Below, one piece after another: positions 21,125-29,536 of a stretch of DNA of 31,769 nucleotides. The translations under genes were made by a program, and so were the position numbers. Under the pieces are notes generated by a model. That model worked only from the letters and a program-made list of their open reading frames with translations, was not told the origin of the DNA and did not search any database. The stretch lies in assembly GCA_946480575.1 (NCBI GenBank), contig CAMLKF010000014.1, forward strand, positions 1 to 31,769. The letters are read 5' to 3'. Position 1 is the first letter of the stretch, and every line of letters starts with the position of its first letter. The DNA comes from an uncultured Nitrososphaera sp. Its GTDB lineage: Archaea; Thermoproteota; Nitrososphaeria; Nitrososphaerales; Nitrososphaeraceae.

Positions 21125-22711
21125 ATGCAGGAGCAGCTTGACTATACCAGTGGCAAGAACAGAGAAGACATCGGCAGGACTCTGGCAACTGAAAAGTTTC
21201 CAAACACGATGGACGGCTTTTGGTTTTCGGTCAGCCCAGACGTCGTCATAAACCCCTTTGACTTTGTCACAGTCAGGCACGTTTTTGGCACGAAAACAAT
21301 AGGCATGGTAAAGGAGCTCCAAGCCATCGACTCGGTTGGCATGGTAGCGCGAGTCGCAGTCATGGCAAATACTGGCGTTGAAAAAGCGTCTGGCAAGAAC
21401 GCCCCGATAGAGATGCCCGTTGGAGGGGGCAAACCAGTGAGGTTTTCAAGCGAGAAGGAGGTGATGTTTGCGCTTGGGATGCCGGAAATGGCAAACCCCG
21501 TTCCAGCAGGAGTTATTGAAATGACAAATGGCGTGCGGGTGCCGGTTTCCCTTGACATTTCCTACCTGCTTGGGCCCGACACGGCCCACGTAAACGCCGC
21601 TGGCATATCCGGCAATCAAAAGACATCGTACCTGCTTTTCCTGCTCCAGTCGGCGTACCAGCGGCTGATAAAGGAGAAGCTGGACGACGTAGCGATAATA
21701 ATTTTCAACACGAAAGAGGAAGATCTACTCCACGTCGACGAAAAAAAGAAGGTCAAGGACAGGAACAAAAAGCTGTTTGACCTGCTTGACCTTGACATCG
21801 AGCCTTTTGACAACGTGACATATTTCTTGCCGAGGGGAAGGGATGGCAAGCCTAACTCGGCATTCGTGCCGGAAAAAAATGCCAAGACGTACTCGTTTGG
21901 GCTTGAGAACGTCTACGACAGGTTGGAGCTTCTTTTCGACGTCCACGACACACGTCACAACATTTCATCGATACTGCACTATATCTACGAGGCGTGGCCG
22001 CTCAATAATGCCAACGGCAAGAAGCAGAAGCAGGTGAGCACTTGGACCGACCTGCTCGAGTACAAGGGCTACCCACAGGAGGTGGTCGCTCACAGGTCAA
22101 CGCTGCTCCATTTTCTGGGTCACATCCAGAGGTTTCGCAAGTCGCCCATATTCATAGACCAGAAGGTCACCAGCACCTACCTTGGGAAGGAGATCAAAAA
22201 GATACAAGCCGGCGACGTCTTTGTCGTCGACATTGCAATGATCTCGACGCTTGAGGAGCAGGGCTTTGTAGTAGGCGACGTGATGAAGAGCATCGACGAA
22301 TTGTATTCTGCTGCAAGGCCGGCCGGCAGGAAGAGCCGGCCAAAATACATCCTCGTTTTCATAGACGAAATAAACAGGTTCGTCCCGCGCCCCCACCCCG
22401 ACGGCAGACTGTCGCCCCTGACAGAGCAGATAATGAGGACAGTGGTCACGGGCAGGTCGAGGGGCACTATCCTGTTCTCCGCCCAGCAGTTCAAGAGCAC
22501 GACCGACCCTATGCTGCAGGAAAACACCGGCATGCACATAGTCGCCAAGCTGGGCATGTCAGAGCTGTCCACTCCGCCCTACTCGATGCTGGATGATAGC
22601 ACAAAAATGAACATAGCTAGGCTGAACAAGGGCGAGCTTGTCATGGTGCATCCTGCGTTCCGGCACCCGATCAGAATAATATTCCCAAAGGCACCTTTCA
22701 GAGACGGCTAG
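21125..22711 (+). CDS. HerA-like / DUF87 ATPase with atypical P-loop
   Basis: 528 residues. The N-terminal about 90 residues form a beta-rich domain (FSVSPDVVINPFDFVTVRHV), like the HAS barrel of HerA. The ATPase domain follows. Its P-loop reads GISGNQKTS (160-168), so Lys166 and Thr167 are kept but the Gly before Lys is Gln. Walker B is ILVFIDEINRF (Asp414, Glu415). Later are TEQIMRTVVTGRSRGTILFSAQQF, the sensor region, and QENTGMHIVAKLG. HerA-type motors pump DNA as hexamers, often with NurA, which is absent here. A TATA-like CTAAAATAC (21097-21105) places start of transcription near the ATG. The stop directly abuts that of the next, convergent gene. Confidence 0.8.
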   Translation: MQEQLDYTSGKNREDIGRTLATEKFPNTMDGFWFSVSPDVVINPFDFVTVRHVFGTKTIGMVKELQAIDSVGMVARVAVMANTGVEKASGKNAPIEMPVGGGKPVRFSSEKEVMFALGMPEMANPVPAGVIEMTNGVRVPVSLDISYLLGPDTAHVNAAGISGNQKTSYLLFLLQSAYQRLIKEKLDDVAIIIFNTKEEDLLHVDEKKKVKDRNKKLFDLLDLDIEPFDNVTYFLPRGRDGKPNSAFVPEKNAKTYSFGLENVYDRLELLFDVHDTRHNISSILHYIYEAWPLNNANGKKQKQVSTWTDLLEYKGYPQEVVAHRSTLLHFLGHIQRFRKSPIFIDQKVTSTYLGKEIKKIQAGDVFVVDIAMISTLEEQGFVVGDVMKSIDELYSAARPAGRKSRPKYILVFIDEINRFVPRPHPDGRLSPLTEQIMRTVVTGRSRGTILFSAQQFKSTTDPMLQENTGMHIVAKLGMSELSTPPYSMLDDSTKMNIARLNKGELVMVHPAFRHPIRIIFPKAPFRDG

Positions 22712-23149
22712 TTAGCGACTGTTGTTATTGTTGTTGTTCTTGAGGAACCTGGCCGCGTTCTTGCGCACGAGAGGTATCACCTTTTTCATTATCACGTCGT
22801 GGACGCCGCTGCCCGACTCGGCGTCAAATGATAGCAGGAGCACATAGTAGAGCCGGCTGTTCTCGTCGGCGATGGGGATCGTTGCCCTTATCAGCTTGGA
22901 ATAGTGCGACGTAGCGTAGTTTATCTTGCCAAGCAGGTATTCCCAGCGGAGGCGTGTGAACTGGCGGTTTGCAGCAGTAATCGCGTACTGCGCTCTCTCT
23001 TCAGGGGTCAGCAGGGGTTTGAGCCCTTTCCGCTCCGCCGTGCCCTTTAGCTCGCCGTGCTCGTCGGCGATACCGACAAACCTGATAGATGGGTCTAGCG
23101 CAACGACCTTTTCGCAAAACTCTTGAAAGAATGGTTGTTGTTGTCCCAT
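22712..23149 (-). CDS. DUF6659-like archaeal protein
   Basis: 145 residues, soluble. LDPSIRFVGIADEHGELKGT, PLLTPEERAQYAITAANRQF, YLLGKINYATSHYSKLIRAT and YYVLLLSFDAESG form a pattern I recall from a thaumarchaeal family of unknown function named DUF6659; the name is from memory. The fold looks like a small alpha/beta sensor of the roadblock or PAS/GAF type. A poly-Asn tail (six in a row) comes from a GTT microsatellite, and the N-terminus has three Gln. TATA: CAAATATACCC (23186-23176). Stops meet back-to-back with the ATPase gene. Confidence 0.7.
   Translation of the reverse strand: MGQQQPFFQEFCEKVVALDPSIRFVGIADEHGELKGTAERKGLKPLLTPEERAQYAITAANRQFTRLRWEYLLGKINYATSHYSKLIRATIPIADENSRLYYVLLLSFDAESGSGVHDVIMKKVIPLVRKNAARFLKNNNNNNSR
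22720..22738. repeat. (GTT)n trinucleotide tract encoding poly-Asn
   Basis: GTT units with one ATT interruption, in the 3' end of the DUF6659-like gene. Confidence 0.75.
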
Positions 23150-23174
23150 TCAATGTCTCTCTCCAAAAGCTGGG

Positions 23175-23211
23175 TATATTTGACTTTCTTCAAGAGCAAA
23201 TACTTATATGA
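23175..23211. promoter_or_regulatory. Divergent promoters for the DUF6659-like gene and eS24
   Basis: Minus CAAATATACCC (23186-23176) and plus ACTTATATGAG (23201-23211). The latter places the eS24 start of transcription within a few bases of its TTG. Confidence 0.45.
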
Positions 23212-23238
23212 GTTACATAGGACATATTCTGTTCCACT

Positions 23239-23634
23239 TTGTCTGATCAGGAAGTTGTAACACTGGAAGATCGCAGGAACTTGCTTTTAAACAGGCGCGA
23301 GGTAAAGGCATTGTTCAGAGGTGCCGCCGGCAAGGTCAAGAGGACTGAGGCGGTCGACAAGATAGCAGACGAGCTCAACGTTGACAAAAAGCAGGTTATC
23401 CCAGTTAACCTCATATGCGAGACTGGCAAGACCGACGTTCGTGCTATATTCTACGTCTACGACGACGAAAAGGAGGCTGCCAAGCAGCTCCCGAGATACA
23501 GGATGCTCAGGACCCTTCCAAAGGAAGAGAGGAAGAAGATACTTGACGAGGAGAAGGCCGCCAAACTCAAGGCCAAGCAGGAATCTGCTGCGGCCGCCAA
23601 GGGCGGCGCTGGTGCTGGAGGTGCCAAGAGGTAA
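23239..23634 (+). CDS. rps24e: Ribosomal protein eS24
   Basis: Small-subunit protein of archaeal and eukaryotic ribosomes. 131 residues: DRRNLLLNRREVKALFRGAA, TEAVDKIADELNVDKKQVIP, TDVRAIFYVYDDEKEAAKQL and PRYRMLRTLPKEERKK are typical; the Ala/Gly/Lys tail is longer than in many archaea. The start is TTG (MSDQEVVT). It is followed by eS31 after 2 bases, the usual archaeal pairing. Confidence 0.93.
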   Translation: MSDQEVVTLEDRRNLLLNRREVKALFRGAAGKVKRTEAVDKIADELNVDKKQVIPVNLICETGKTDVRAIFYVYDDEKEAAKQLPRYRMLRTLPKEERKKILDEEKAAKLKAKQESAAAAKGGAGAGGAKR

Positions 23635-23636
23635 CA

Positions 23637-23846
23637 ATGGCTGACGAAAAGGCGCCAGCCAAGGGCGAGGTGGCCGTCTACAAGTTCTACAAGGTGCAGG
23701 GCGACAAGGTAACAAGGAGCAAGCGCGACTGCCCCCGCTGCGGCAAGGGAACCTTCATGGCTGAGCACAAGGACAGGTTCACCTGCGGCAAGTGTGGCTT
23801 TACCGAATTCACCTACAAAGAGCAGGGCAAGAAGGGCAAAAAGTAG
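23637..23846 (+). CDS. rps27ae: Ribosomal protein eS31 (S27ae)
   Basis: Zinc-ribbon ribosomal protein, 69 residues. CPRCGKGTFMAEHKDRFTCG supplies the first Cys pair (CPRC), and CGKCGF the second. Lys-rich ends contact rRNA. It begins 2 bases after the eS24 stop, in the same operon. In many archaea kae1/bud32 is nearby; here the next gene is a convergent nucleotidyltransferase-kinase fusion. Confidence 0.95.
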   Translation: MADEKAPAKGEVAVYKFYKVQGDKVTRSKRDCPRCGKGTFMAEHKDRFTCGKCGFTEFTYKEQGKKGKK

Positions 23847-23854
23847 TAGCAACC

Positions 23855-25522
23855 CTACCCGGCTGCTATGCTCTTTATCACTTTTTTAACGGCTAGTGCC
23901 ACTGAGGGCATGAGCACTGGATAAAACGACTCGATGTAGCGTCGGCTTTTTGCAAGCTTTTCAATGTTGGTGCTGCTGCTGCCGGCAACGCTGGCGTACC
24001 CGTCCAGAAATTCCCTTGTTATCACCGCGGCCATTGTGCTGTTACGCGTGCTCTTCAATCCCCAGCTGATAAACTGCGCCAGATCCCACGTAGGGTCGCC
24101 GGACTTGAAGACAAATTGCTCGATGTCTGTAAAGTACAGGTCGCCGCTGCCGCTGACGATGACGTTCTTTGGCTTGATATTGCCAAGGGTTGCGCCGGCA
24201 GCGTGGATTTTGGCTATCTGCGCGCCTGCCTCCCTGAGCCATTTTGCATCACCATTGCCCCTGATGCAGTCCCTGATAATGTCGGCGAGAGTCTTGCCCC
24301 CAACAAACCCGGTGACGAGGAGCTTTCTATCTAGGACAACCGCTTCTATCTCAGGCGTGCGCAGGCCAAGGGCGCGGATGTATCTTGCCGCCTTGTACTC
24401 TGACCCGAGGCGGAAAAGCGCGTTCACTCTGAACCTCTTTACTGGAGCAGTCCACAGGTTCAGCGCGGCCCACTTGACAGACTTTGATCTTGCCAGCTCT
24501 TTTACGACGATTTTGCGCTCGCCAGAGGAGCCGTACCGGAGTATGTATAGCATTGTCCTGCTGTTTACATTGCCAAGGCGCCTCTTTGCAGTGACAGAAT
24601 AATTATCGCCAATACCAAGCGACTTGGCCAGATCGTCGAGCCAGTCCCTGCTGTCAACTATCAGCTTGCCCTCAGGCAGGCGCCAGTACGCCCCTTTGGG
24701 GCACGACATAAAATCGGGTGGTTTTACCTGCTGCCCGACATGCCGCCTTATCTTGGACTCAGCCTCCTTGACCGCAAGGTGCATTATCCTCCTCCCTGCG
24801 TAAGTCTGGACAAAATACGAGCTGAATCCCTGCAGCCTCTTTGTGAGCCTTAATCGCATTTTACCTTTCTCCACAAAGATGCGCCTGTCAGATATCTGCA
24901 GCAGACCGTCTCGCTGCGCAAAGAGCCCACTGTCTTCTGCAACAATGTCGTCGAGCGCTTTTCGATAGCCGGCAAGCGCAAACTCCAAGTTGCGCTTGCT
25001 GCCGCCGCTGGCGTACGTCTTGAAGTAGCTGTAGGCGGCGCTTGGGTACAGCGATGTCCTTCGCTTTATTTTGGAAAACGCTACGTACTCTAGCGGGAAC
25101 ATGATTTCGGTGCCGAGAACGCTTGCAGAATCCACGACGCCCTGCAATTCCTCTAGAATTACGCGCCGCTTGTAGATCCTTTCAATTGTGCTGAAATACT
25201 CCGCATTGATTATCGGCTCGTAGACGTGGAGCAGGCGGCCTGCGGCAAACTCGCCTAATGAACTGCTGCGCGCATCCCGCTCTAGCGACTTGCTATTGAC
25301 TATGAGTGCGGAGATGTCCAGGCCTGACTCGCGGAGGTAGGCATACTTGATCGCATAGGGGTAGCCTTCGAGAGCCACTAGAAGGTCGATGTCACTGTCA
25401 GGCCGGGCGTAGCCGGCGACTTTGGAGCCATAGAGGCATGCCGCAACCACCTTGCGCCCCTTTGCAACCCTGTCGATGCACTTTTTTACCACTTGCAGTT
25501 CTTCAGGAGAAATGCTAGACAT
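23855..25522 (-). CDS. Nucleotidyltransferase-kinase-like fusion protein
   Basis: 555 residues in three parts. Residues 1-110: a pol-beta type nucleotidyltransferase with GS at 32-33 and DxD at 44-46 (YGSKVAGYARPDSDIDLLVA). Residues about 120-320: a helical middle without a known match. Residues about 330-555: a protein-kinase-like lobe with a Lys in KIVVKEL, a helix Glu in GSEYKAARYI, and a catalytic loop HAAGATLGNIKPKN followed by TDIEQF. The catalytic loop normally carries H-G-D; here it is L-G-N (Asn448), so phosphotransfer is doubtful, while the metal-binding Asn and the DFG-equivalent Asp remain. Its start overlaps the HExxH gene by 8 bases, so the two are coupled. Substrate unknown; not a toxin-antitoxin arrangement I recognise. 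Confidence 0.8.
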   Translation of the reverse strand: MSSISPEELQVVKKCIDRVAKGRKVVAACLYGSKVAGYARPDSDIDLLVALEGYPYAIKYAYLRESGLDISALIVNSKSLERDARSSSLGEFAAGRLLHVYEPIINAEYFSTIERIYKRRVILEELQGVVDSASVLGTEIMFPLEYVAFSKIKRRTSLYPSAAYSYFKTYASGGSKRNLEFALAGYRKALDDIVAEDSGLFAQRDGLLQISDRRIFVEKGKMRLRLTKRLQGFSSYFVQTYAGRRIMHLAVKEAESKIRRHVGQQVKPPDFMSCPKGAYWRLPEGKLIVDSRDWLDDLAKSLGIGDNYSVTAKRRLGNVNSRTMLYILRYGSSGERKIVVKELARSKSVKWAALNLWTAPVKRFRVNALFRLGSEYKAARYIRALGLRTPEIEAVVLDRKLLVTGFVGGKTLADIIRDCIRGNGDAKWLREAGAQIAKIHAAGATLGNIKPKNVIVSGSGDLYFTDIEQFVFKSGDPTWDLAQFISWGLKSTRNSTMAAVITREFLDGYASVAGSSSTNIEKLAKSRRYIESFYPVLMPSVALAVKKVIKSIAAG

Positions 25523-26246
25523 AACCGCCGCTGGTTTTTTTCTTTCTCAGCTTTACGTTTTCAAATTCCACTATTTTGTCCTTTACCGCCCGATCTACCT
25601 GAAGGCGCGCCATTGCCTCTATAGGTATCTTTATCACGTTTGCATCTATCGGCACTTTTGTAGTCGGCAGGCCCTTGTCCATCCATAGCTTGATTACCTT
25701 GTCCTCTAGCTTCAGGTCGCGAAATCCTTCCGGGAAGCGGGTAGTGATGTGCTTTATCAGCGTGGGGTCGGACTTGAAGACTGCCCGCTCTTCAAGCAGC
25801 CTCTCGGCGTCAGCGTACGCGCCTTCAAAGAGCGTGCCGGACACCTCGTCAGATATCACCTTCATTTTCACTATCCTGCTCACAAGCTCCAAGTAGTGCA
25901 TGAACTCGTGTGCCAAGATGGCATGGATGGTGCCCTTGAGGCCGTGGGCAATTAGCGGCGCGGTTACCTGCACAACGACGCGCAGGAGGTTGTCGTCTCC
26001 CACCACAGGTATAGTCCTTGCAAAAAATATGCCTATCTGCGTAAATTCCACTGCAGACATTGAAACCACGAGACTGGGCTCGATGTAATAATACGGATAT
26101 TTCAATCCTGACGCTTCCTCGACCCTCTTGATGCCTTCCGTAACTAGCGGGAACCTCTCGACTACCAGCTTGTAGATTTTATCTGGAATCTGGCCGGCTT
26201 TGTGGGTGTCGTGGACCTTGTAGAGAGGGTCAAAGCTGCTGCTCAT
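25515..26246 (-). CDS. HExxH zincin-like protein
   Basis: 243 residues from ATG 26246 (MSSSFDPLYKVHDTHKAG); the 12 upstream codons precede the predicted transcript. HEFMH at 113-117 inside a long helix (GTIHAILAHEFMHYLELVSRI) is the gluzincin/minigluzincin active-site motif, and a downstream Glu-rich helix (YADAERLLEERAVF) could give the third zinc ligand. No signal peptide or membrane anchor, so it is cytoplasmic. I do not recognise a named family. A TATA-like GGATTAATC (26271-26263) is about 20 bases upstream. The stop overlaps the start of the nucleotidyltransferase-kinase gene, which implies a joint role. Confidence 0.75.
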   Translation of the reverse strand: MSSSFDPLYKVHDTHKAGQIPDKIYKLVVERFPLVTEGIKRVEEASGLKYPYYYIEPSLVVSMSAVEFTQIGIFFARTIPVVGDDNLLRVVVQVTAPLIAHGLKGTIHAILAHEFMHYLELVSRIVKMKVISDEVSGTLFEGAYADAERLLEERAVFKSDPTLIKHITTRFPEGFRDLKLEDKVIKLWMDKGLPTTKVPIDANVIKIPIEAMARLQVDRAVKDKIVEFENVKLRKKKTSGGYV

Positions 26247-26287
26247 CCTGCTGCTGTGTGTCAGATTAATCCGGTCAAACAAAAACG

Positions 26288-27394
26288 TTACTGAATTACA
26301 ACATCCAGTATGTCAAACGTAACGCATTCGCACTTGCTGCCAAGGATTTCTGAAATATTGGGCTTCATGTACTCTTCGCCACCAACGAACTGCTTTATCA
26401 TGAGCCCGCCGTCTGCGACAACTGTCAGGGTAAAATTATTGCCGTCTATTTGCCTGGCGCCTGCAGAGTAGATCTTTTTTGTCGTCATTTTCGACCGGTT
26501 CTCAAAGCTCACTTCGGTGCCGGCAAGCGAGTTCAGCTTTTTCAAATCTTTTTTGGTCAGGGTGCTTTCGCATTTTGCGTGGATCCTTGTCTTGACTGTA
26601 AAGCGCGCCTGCGGATCAGGGGCGTCCTCCCACGCCGACAGTGTGGCGTCGATCCCGCTGTTACTTTTGATCCTGATCTTTTTCAGCCTCCTTTTCTGTG
26701 GGTTAAAGATGCGGGCGTAAAAAGGCCGGCCCTTTCCAAGTACAAGGCTATTCTGATCCTCGCTTCCGACCCAAGAAAATTTGGACACCTGCCCCTTTGT
26801 TTTTGCTATCAGCTCTTTTGCAATGACGCCTTCGACGCTGTCGTACCCTGACAAGCCGGAATAGCCGCAAAAGCCGCAGCCTCTCCCTTCGCAATGCGGA
26901 CACCTATCCTGCTTTTGCGGCATGCCTCTTACCTTTTTGATATATGTCCCGGCAAACGCAATTGGCCGCGACTTGACTGTCGTTTCGACGCTGTTTTCCT
27001 TATCTATTATCAGGCCTATAGTGACGTCCGGCTTTAGGTAGTCAACCTTTCTTTTCATCGCCTGGGCAAGACGGATGCCCAGCTCCCTTGTCAGCTGGCT
27101 CTTGACGCTTTCCCTGCCTCTTATCTTTAGCCGCGCCCTCATTGTGTCCTCCCGCTCGTAGATCTGGGTCGGCAGCGTGGCGCCGATGAGAAACGTCTGG
27201 AACTCGTACCCCTTCACTGCAGCCTTTATCCTGACTATTATCGAGTCAAGATCTTCCATCAAGCCGCGGCAGATATAGCATGGCTTGTCCGGCTCGACGC
27301 GGCCGCTGCCGCCTGCATTCCTTTCAAAACAGCGTCTGCAGAGTTTGTATCGCCTTAGCAGCTGCTGGGCAAGAATGTTCTGAGCATTAGCCAA
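26288..27394 (-). CDS. pus10: tRNA pseudouridine synthase Pus10
   Basis: Makes pseudouridine 54 and 55 in archaeal tRNA. The zinc-binding N-terminus has CRRC (about 19-22) and CYIC, followed by a THUMP-containing middle, a second CPHC/CGFC cluster, and the catalytic block WVGSEDQNSLVLGKGRPF with the Asp nucleophile. 368 residues from TTG 27394, which has a clear AGGAGGT 6-7 bases upstream; another TTG at 27400 abuts that motif and is too close. The start lies inside the 3' end of srp54 (8-base overlap). Confidence 0.93.
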   Translation of the reverse strand: MANAQNILAQQLLRRYKLCRRCFERNAGGSGRVEPDKPCYICRGLMEDLDSIIVRIKAAVKGYEFQTFLIGATLPTQIYEREDTMRARLKIRGRESVKSQLTRELGIRLAQAMKRKVDYLKPDVTIGLIIDKENSVETTVKSRPIAFAGTYIKKVRGMPQKQDRCPHCEGRGCGFCGYSGLSGYDSVEGVIAKELIAKTKGQVSKFSWVGSEDQNSLVLGKGRPFYARIFNPQKRRLKKIRIKSNSGIDATLSAWEDAPDPQARFTVKTRIHAKCESTLTKKDLKKLNSLAGTEVSFENRSKMTTKKIYSAGARQIDGNNFTLTVVADGGLMIKQFVGGEEYMKPNISEILGSKCECVTFDILDVVIQ

Positions 27395-28757
27395 TACCAA
27401 ACCTCCTAAAGAATCCTCCTCTTCCCTTGTTGTGCTTCATGAAATCCTTAGAATCGTTGTACTGCTTTATCATCGTCTTGATCTCGCTTTCTGGCTGGCC
27501 GCTGCCTCTTGCTATGCGCTTTCTCCTTGACTCGTTGATAAGGTCAGGATCCTTCTTTTCCTCCTTTGTCATCGACTGTATGATAAAGCGCCACTTTTCC
27601 ATCCTCACTTCCATCGCGTCCAGCTGGTCTTCCTTGACCATGCTAGAGAGCCCCGGAAGGCTGTCGATGACATTCTTGATCCCCATTTTCTTTACCGAGT
27701 CCATCTGCGTGTAAAAGTCTTCGATGGTCATCTTGCCGCTCATCACACGCTTGACCTGATCCTCGTCTGCTTGGATTTCCAGGCCCTTTGCCATTTCAAG
27801 CAGCGCCTTGATGTCTCCCATGCCAAGGAGCCGGCCGACAAACCTGGTGGGCGAGAACTGTTCAAGGTCGTCGATGCGCTCGCCGGTGCCTATGAACAGC
27901 ACCTTGGCGCCTGTCGCAGCCGAAGCGGCAAGCGCGCCGCCACCCTTGGCTGTTCCGTCAAGTTTTGTGAGAATTATCCCTCCCACGGGCGCTGCCTCGT
28001 GGAAAGCCTTTGCTTGGTTGAACGCCTGCTGGCCTATGGTCCCGTCAATGACTAAGAGCACAAGATCGGGTGTTGCCACCTTGTGCATTTCCCTCATTTC
28101 CTCTAAGAGGCCGGTCTCTTCCTTGTGCCTTCCAGCAGTGTCGATTATTATCACGTCAAGGTTTTGCTCCTTAAAGTGTTCAAGGCCGTTCGTTGCTATC
28201 CCAACCGCGTCCTTGCTTTCCTCTTCGCCGTACACTTCGATGTTTATCTTGCTGCAGTTCATTTTTAGCTGCGTCAGCGCGCCTGGACGCCAAGTGTCTG
28301 TGCCAATGACTCCGACCCGATAGCCGTGCTTTGTCAGCCATCTCCCCATCTTGGCAGCGACCGTGGTCTTGCCGCTGCCTTGAATGCCAAGAAGGAGGAC
28401 GACATTCTGCTTGCCAGGCTTGAAGAACGATGTTACAACCGATTGATGATCATCTTCCTGCGCCTTGTCTATGGTCTTGATGACCTCGCCAGAGTAGCCC
28501 AGCATTTTTGCAAGCTCGCTGTAAAGTATCGTGACGATGTGGTCCTTCCTTGAAAGCCCCTTTGGCGGCTGCTCCTTGAGCGCCCGCTCCTTGAGGTTCT
28601 GCGTGATAGAGAGGACAAGCCTGACGTTGACGTCAGACTGCAAGAGCGCCCGCTGGACATCCTTGCAGAGCGAGTCGATGAGCTCCTCGTTGATGTCAGA
28701 AGCCCCTACTATTTTTTTCAGGGCGCCCCTGAGGCCTTCGCGCAGATTGTCAAACAT
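27387..28757 (-). CDS. srp54: Signal recognition particle GTPase SRP54 (Ffh)
   Basis: GTPase that binds 7S RNA and signal sequences and delivers ribosomes to the membrane. 456 residues: N domain (MFDNLREGLRGALKKIVGAS), G domain with LGIQGSGKTTVAAK, DTAGRHKEETGLLEEM, TKLDGTAKGGGAL and a late GTGERIDDLEQFSP, and an M domain with GLSSMVKEDQLDAMEVRM and SRRKRIARGSG. It lies 6 bases downstream of dph6 and overlaps pus10. Confidence 0.97.
   Translation of the reverse strand: MFDNLREGLRGALKKIVGASDINEELIDSLCKDVQRALLQSDVNVRLVLSITQNLKERALKEQPPKGLSRKDHIVTILYSELAKMLGYSGEVIKTIDKAQEDDHQSVVTSFFKPGKQNVVLLLGIQGSGKTTVAAKMGRWLTKHGYRVGVIGTDTWRPGALTQLKMNCSKINIEVYGEEESKDAVGIATNGLEHFKEQNLDVIIIDTAGRHKEETGLLEEMREMHKVATPDLVLLVIDGTIGQQAFNQAKAFHEAAPVGGIILTKLDGTAKGGGALAASAATGAKVLFIGTGERIDDLEQFSPTRFVGRLLGMGDIKALLEMAKGLEIQADEDQVKRVMSGKMTIEDFYTQMDSVKKMGIKNVIDSLPGLSSMVKEDQLDAMEVRMEKWRFIIQSMTKEEKKDPDLINESRRKRIARGSGQPESEIKTMIKQYNDSKDFMKHNKGRGGFFRRFGIG
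27401..27407 (-). promoter_or_regulatory. Shine-Dalgarno site of pus10 inside srp54
   Basis: AGGAGGT on the minus strand, encoding the final Arg-Arg of SRP54 and spaced to select the TTG at 27394. Confidence 0.65.
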
Positions 28758-28763
28758 TTACTT

Positions 28764-29468
28764 TTACTTGCCTACTAAGGCCACTTCCAGTATTTCAAAT
28801 ATTCCCCGCTGGCCGTCCCAGTGGGCGTTTGCCTTCTTTATCTGGAGTTTTTTGTGAAAGAGCGGGCAATCTGTCACGAGCGTCTCTGCCTCGCCGCCTT
28901 CAAACGTCAGGTTAAAGCCGTATTTCCTGCTAAGCAAAGCCAGCTTGGCTACAGCGCCCTTGTCTATCTCGCTGCCAAGCCACTCTTTGCCAAGGCCCAT
29001 AGCCGACACGCCGACGACAATGACGCGAAAGCCCCGGTCAACGAGCTCGCTCATGTATTTTTCTGGTTCCAAGTTCCACAATGGCGCGACTGGTGCTAGC
29101 CCATGACGCGCGCATATCTCTTCAAATGCCTTTTTCTGGTAGTTACTTGAAATGTCGCCGTAAACTATTCCTTCTATGCCGTAGAGCGACTTTGCCCGCA
29201 CCATTGCTTCCTCAAGCGCCTTCATCTCGTCTTCTTTTGACCTGCCACTTACCTCAAATCCTAAATGCGGGATCTGCATTGCATCTGCCAGGTACTCTGT
29301 GACCCAGCTGTTTGGATAGTGAAACAGCGGACTGTCATCTGCTATAGGATGCATGGTGATAAGGCATGCCACTTCATAGGCCGCTTGCTTTGCGCGGAAT
29401 ATCGAAAACGTGCTGTCCTTGCCGCCGGAGTAAAGAGATCCCAGCCTCAACCTGCGTACAGGCATCAT
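28764..29468 (-). CDS. dph6: Diphthine--ammonia ligase (ATP-PPase)
   Basis: Final amidation step of diphthamide on EF-2. 234 residues. The PP-loop is YSGGKDST (13-20), and the C-terminal EGGEAETLVTDCP motif is diagnostic of this branch of ATP-pyrophosphatases. The middle has VYGDISSNYQKKAFEEIC and LGKEWLGSEIDK. Two adjacent ATGs (29468, 29465) are possible. First gene of dph6-srp54-pus10; its target EF-2 is encoded in the same window. Confidence 0.92.
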   Translation of the reverse strand: MMPVRRLRLGSLYSGGKDSTFSIFRAKQAAYEVACLITMHPIADDSPLFHYPNSWVTEYLADAMQIPHLGFEVSGRSKEDEMKALEEAMVRAKSLYGIEGIVYGDISSNYQKKAFEEICARHGLAPVAPLWNLEPEKYMSELVDRGFRVIVVGVSAMGLGKEWLGSEIDKGAVAKLALLSRKYGFNLTFEGGEAETLVTDCPLFHKKLQIKKANAHWDGQRGIFEILEVALVGK

Positions 29469-29500
29469 TGTTCAATATTTATTTTAAGACTACCAAGCAA

Positions 29501-29511
29501 TTGTTTATATC
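29501..29511. promoter_or_regulatory. Shared TATA region of dph6 and the ABC transporter
   Basis: TTGTTTATATC works in both directions (minus GATATAAACAA). It is about 26 bases before the ABC ATPase TTG and 36 before the dph6 ATG. A second minus-strand box lies at 29480-29488. Confidence 0.45.
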
Positions 29512-29536
29512 ACCAAATTGGCAACTTGCTGCAGCA

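Noticed and set aside
29366..29536. 57-codon N-terminal extension of the ABC ATPase
   Set aside because: It runs antisense through dph6 and across the shared TATA box; the domain begins after the TTG at 29537.
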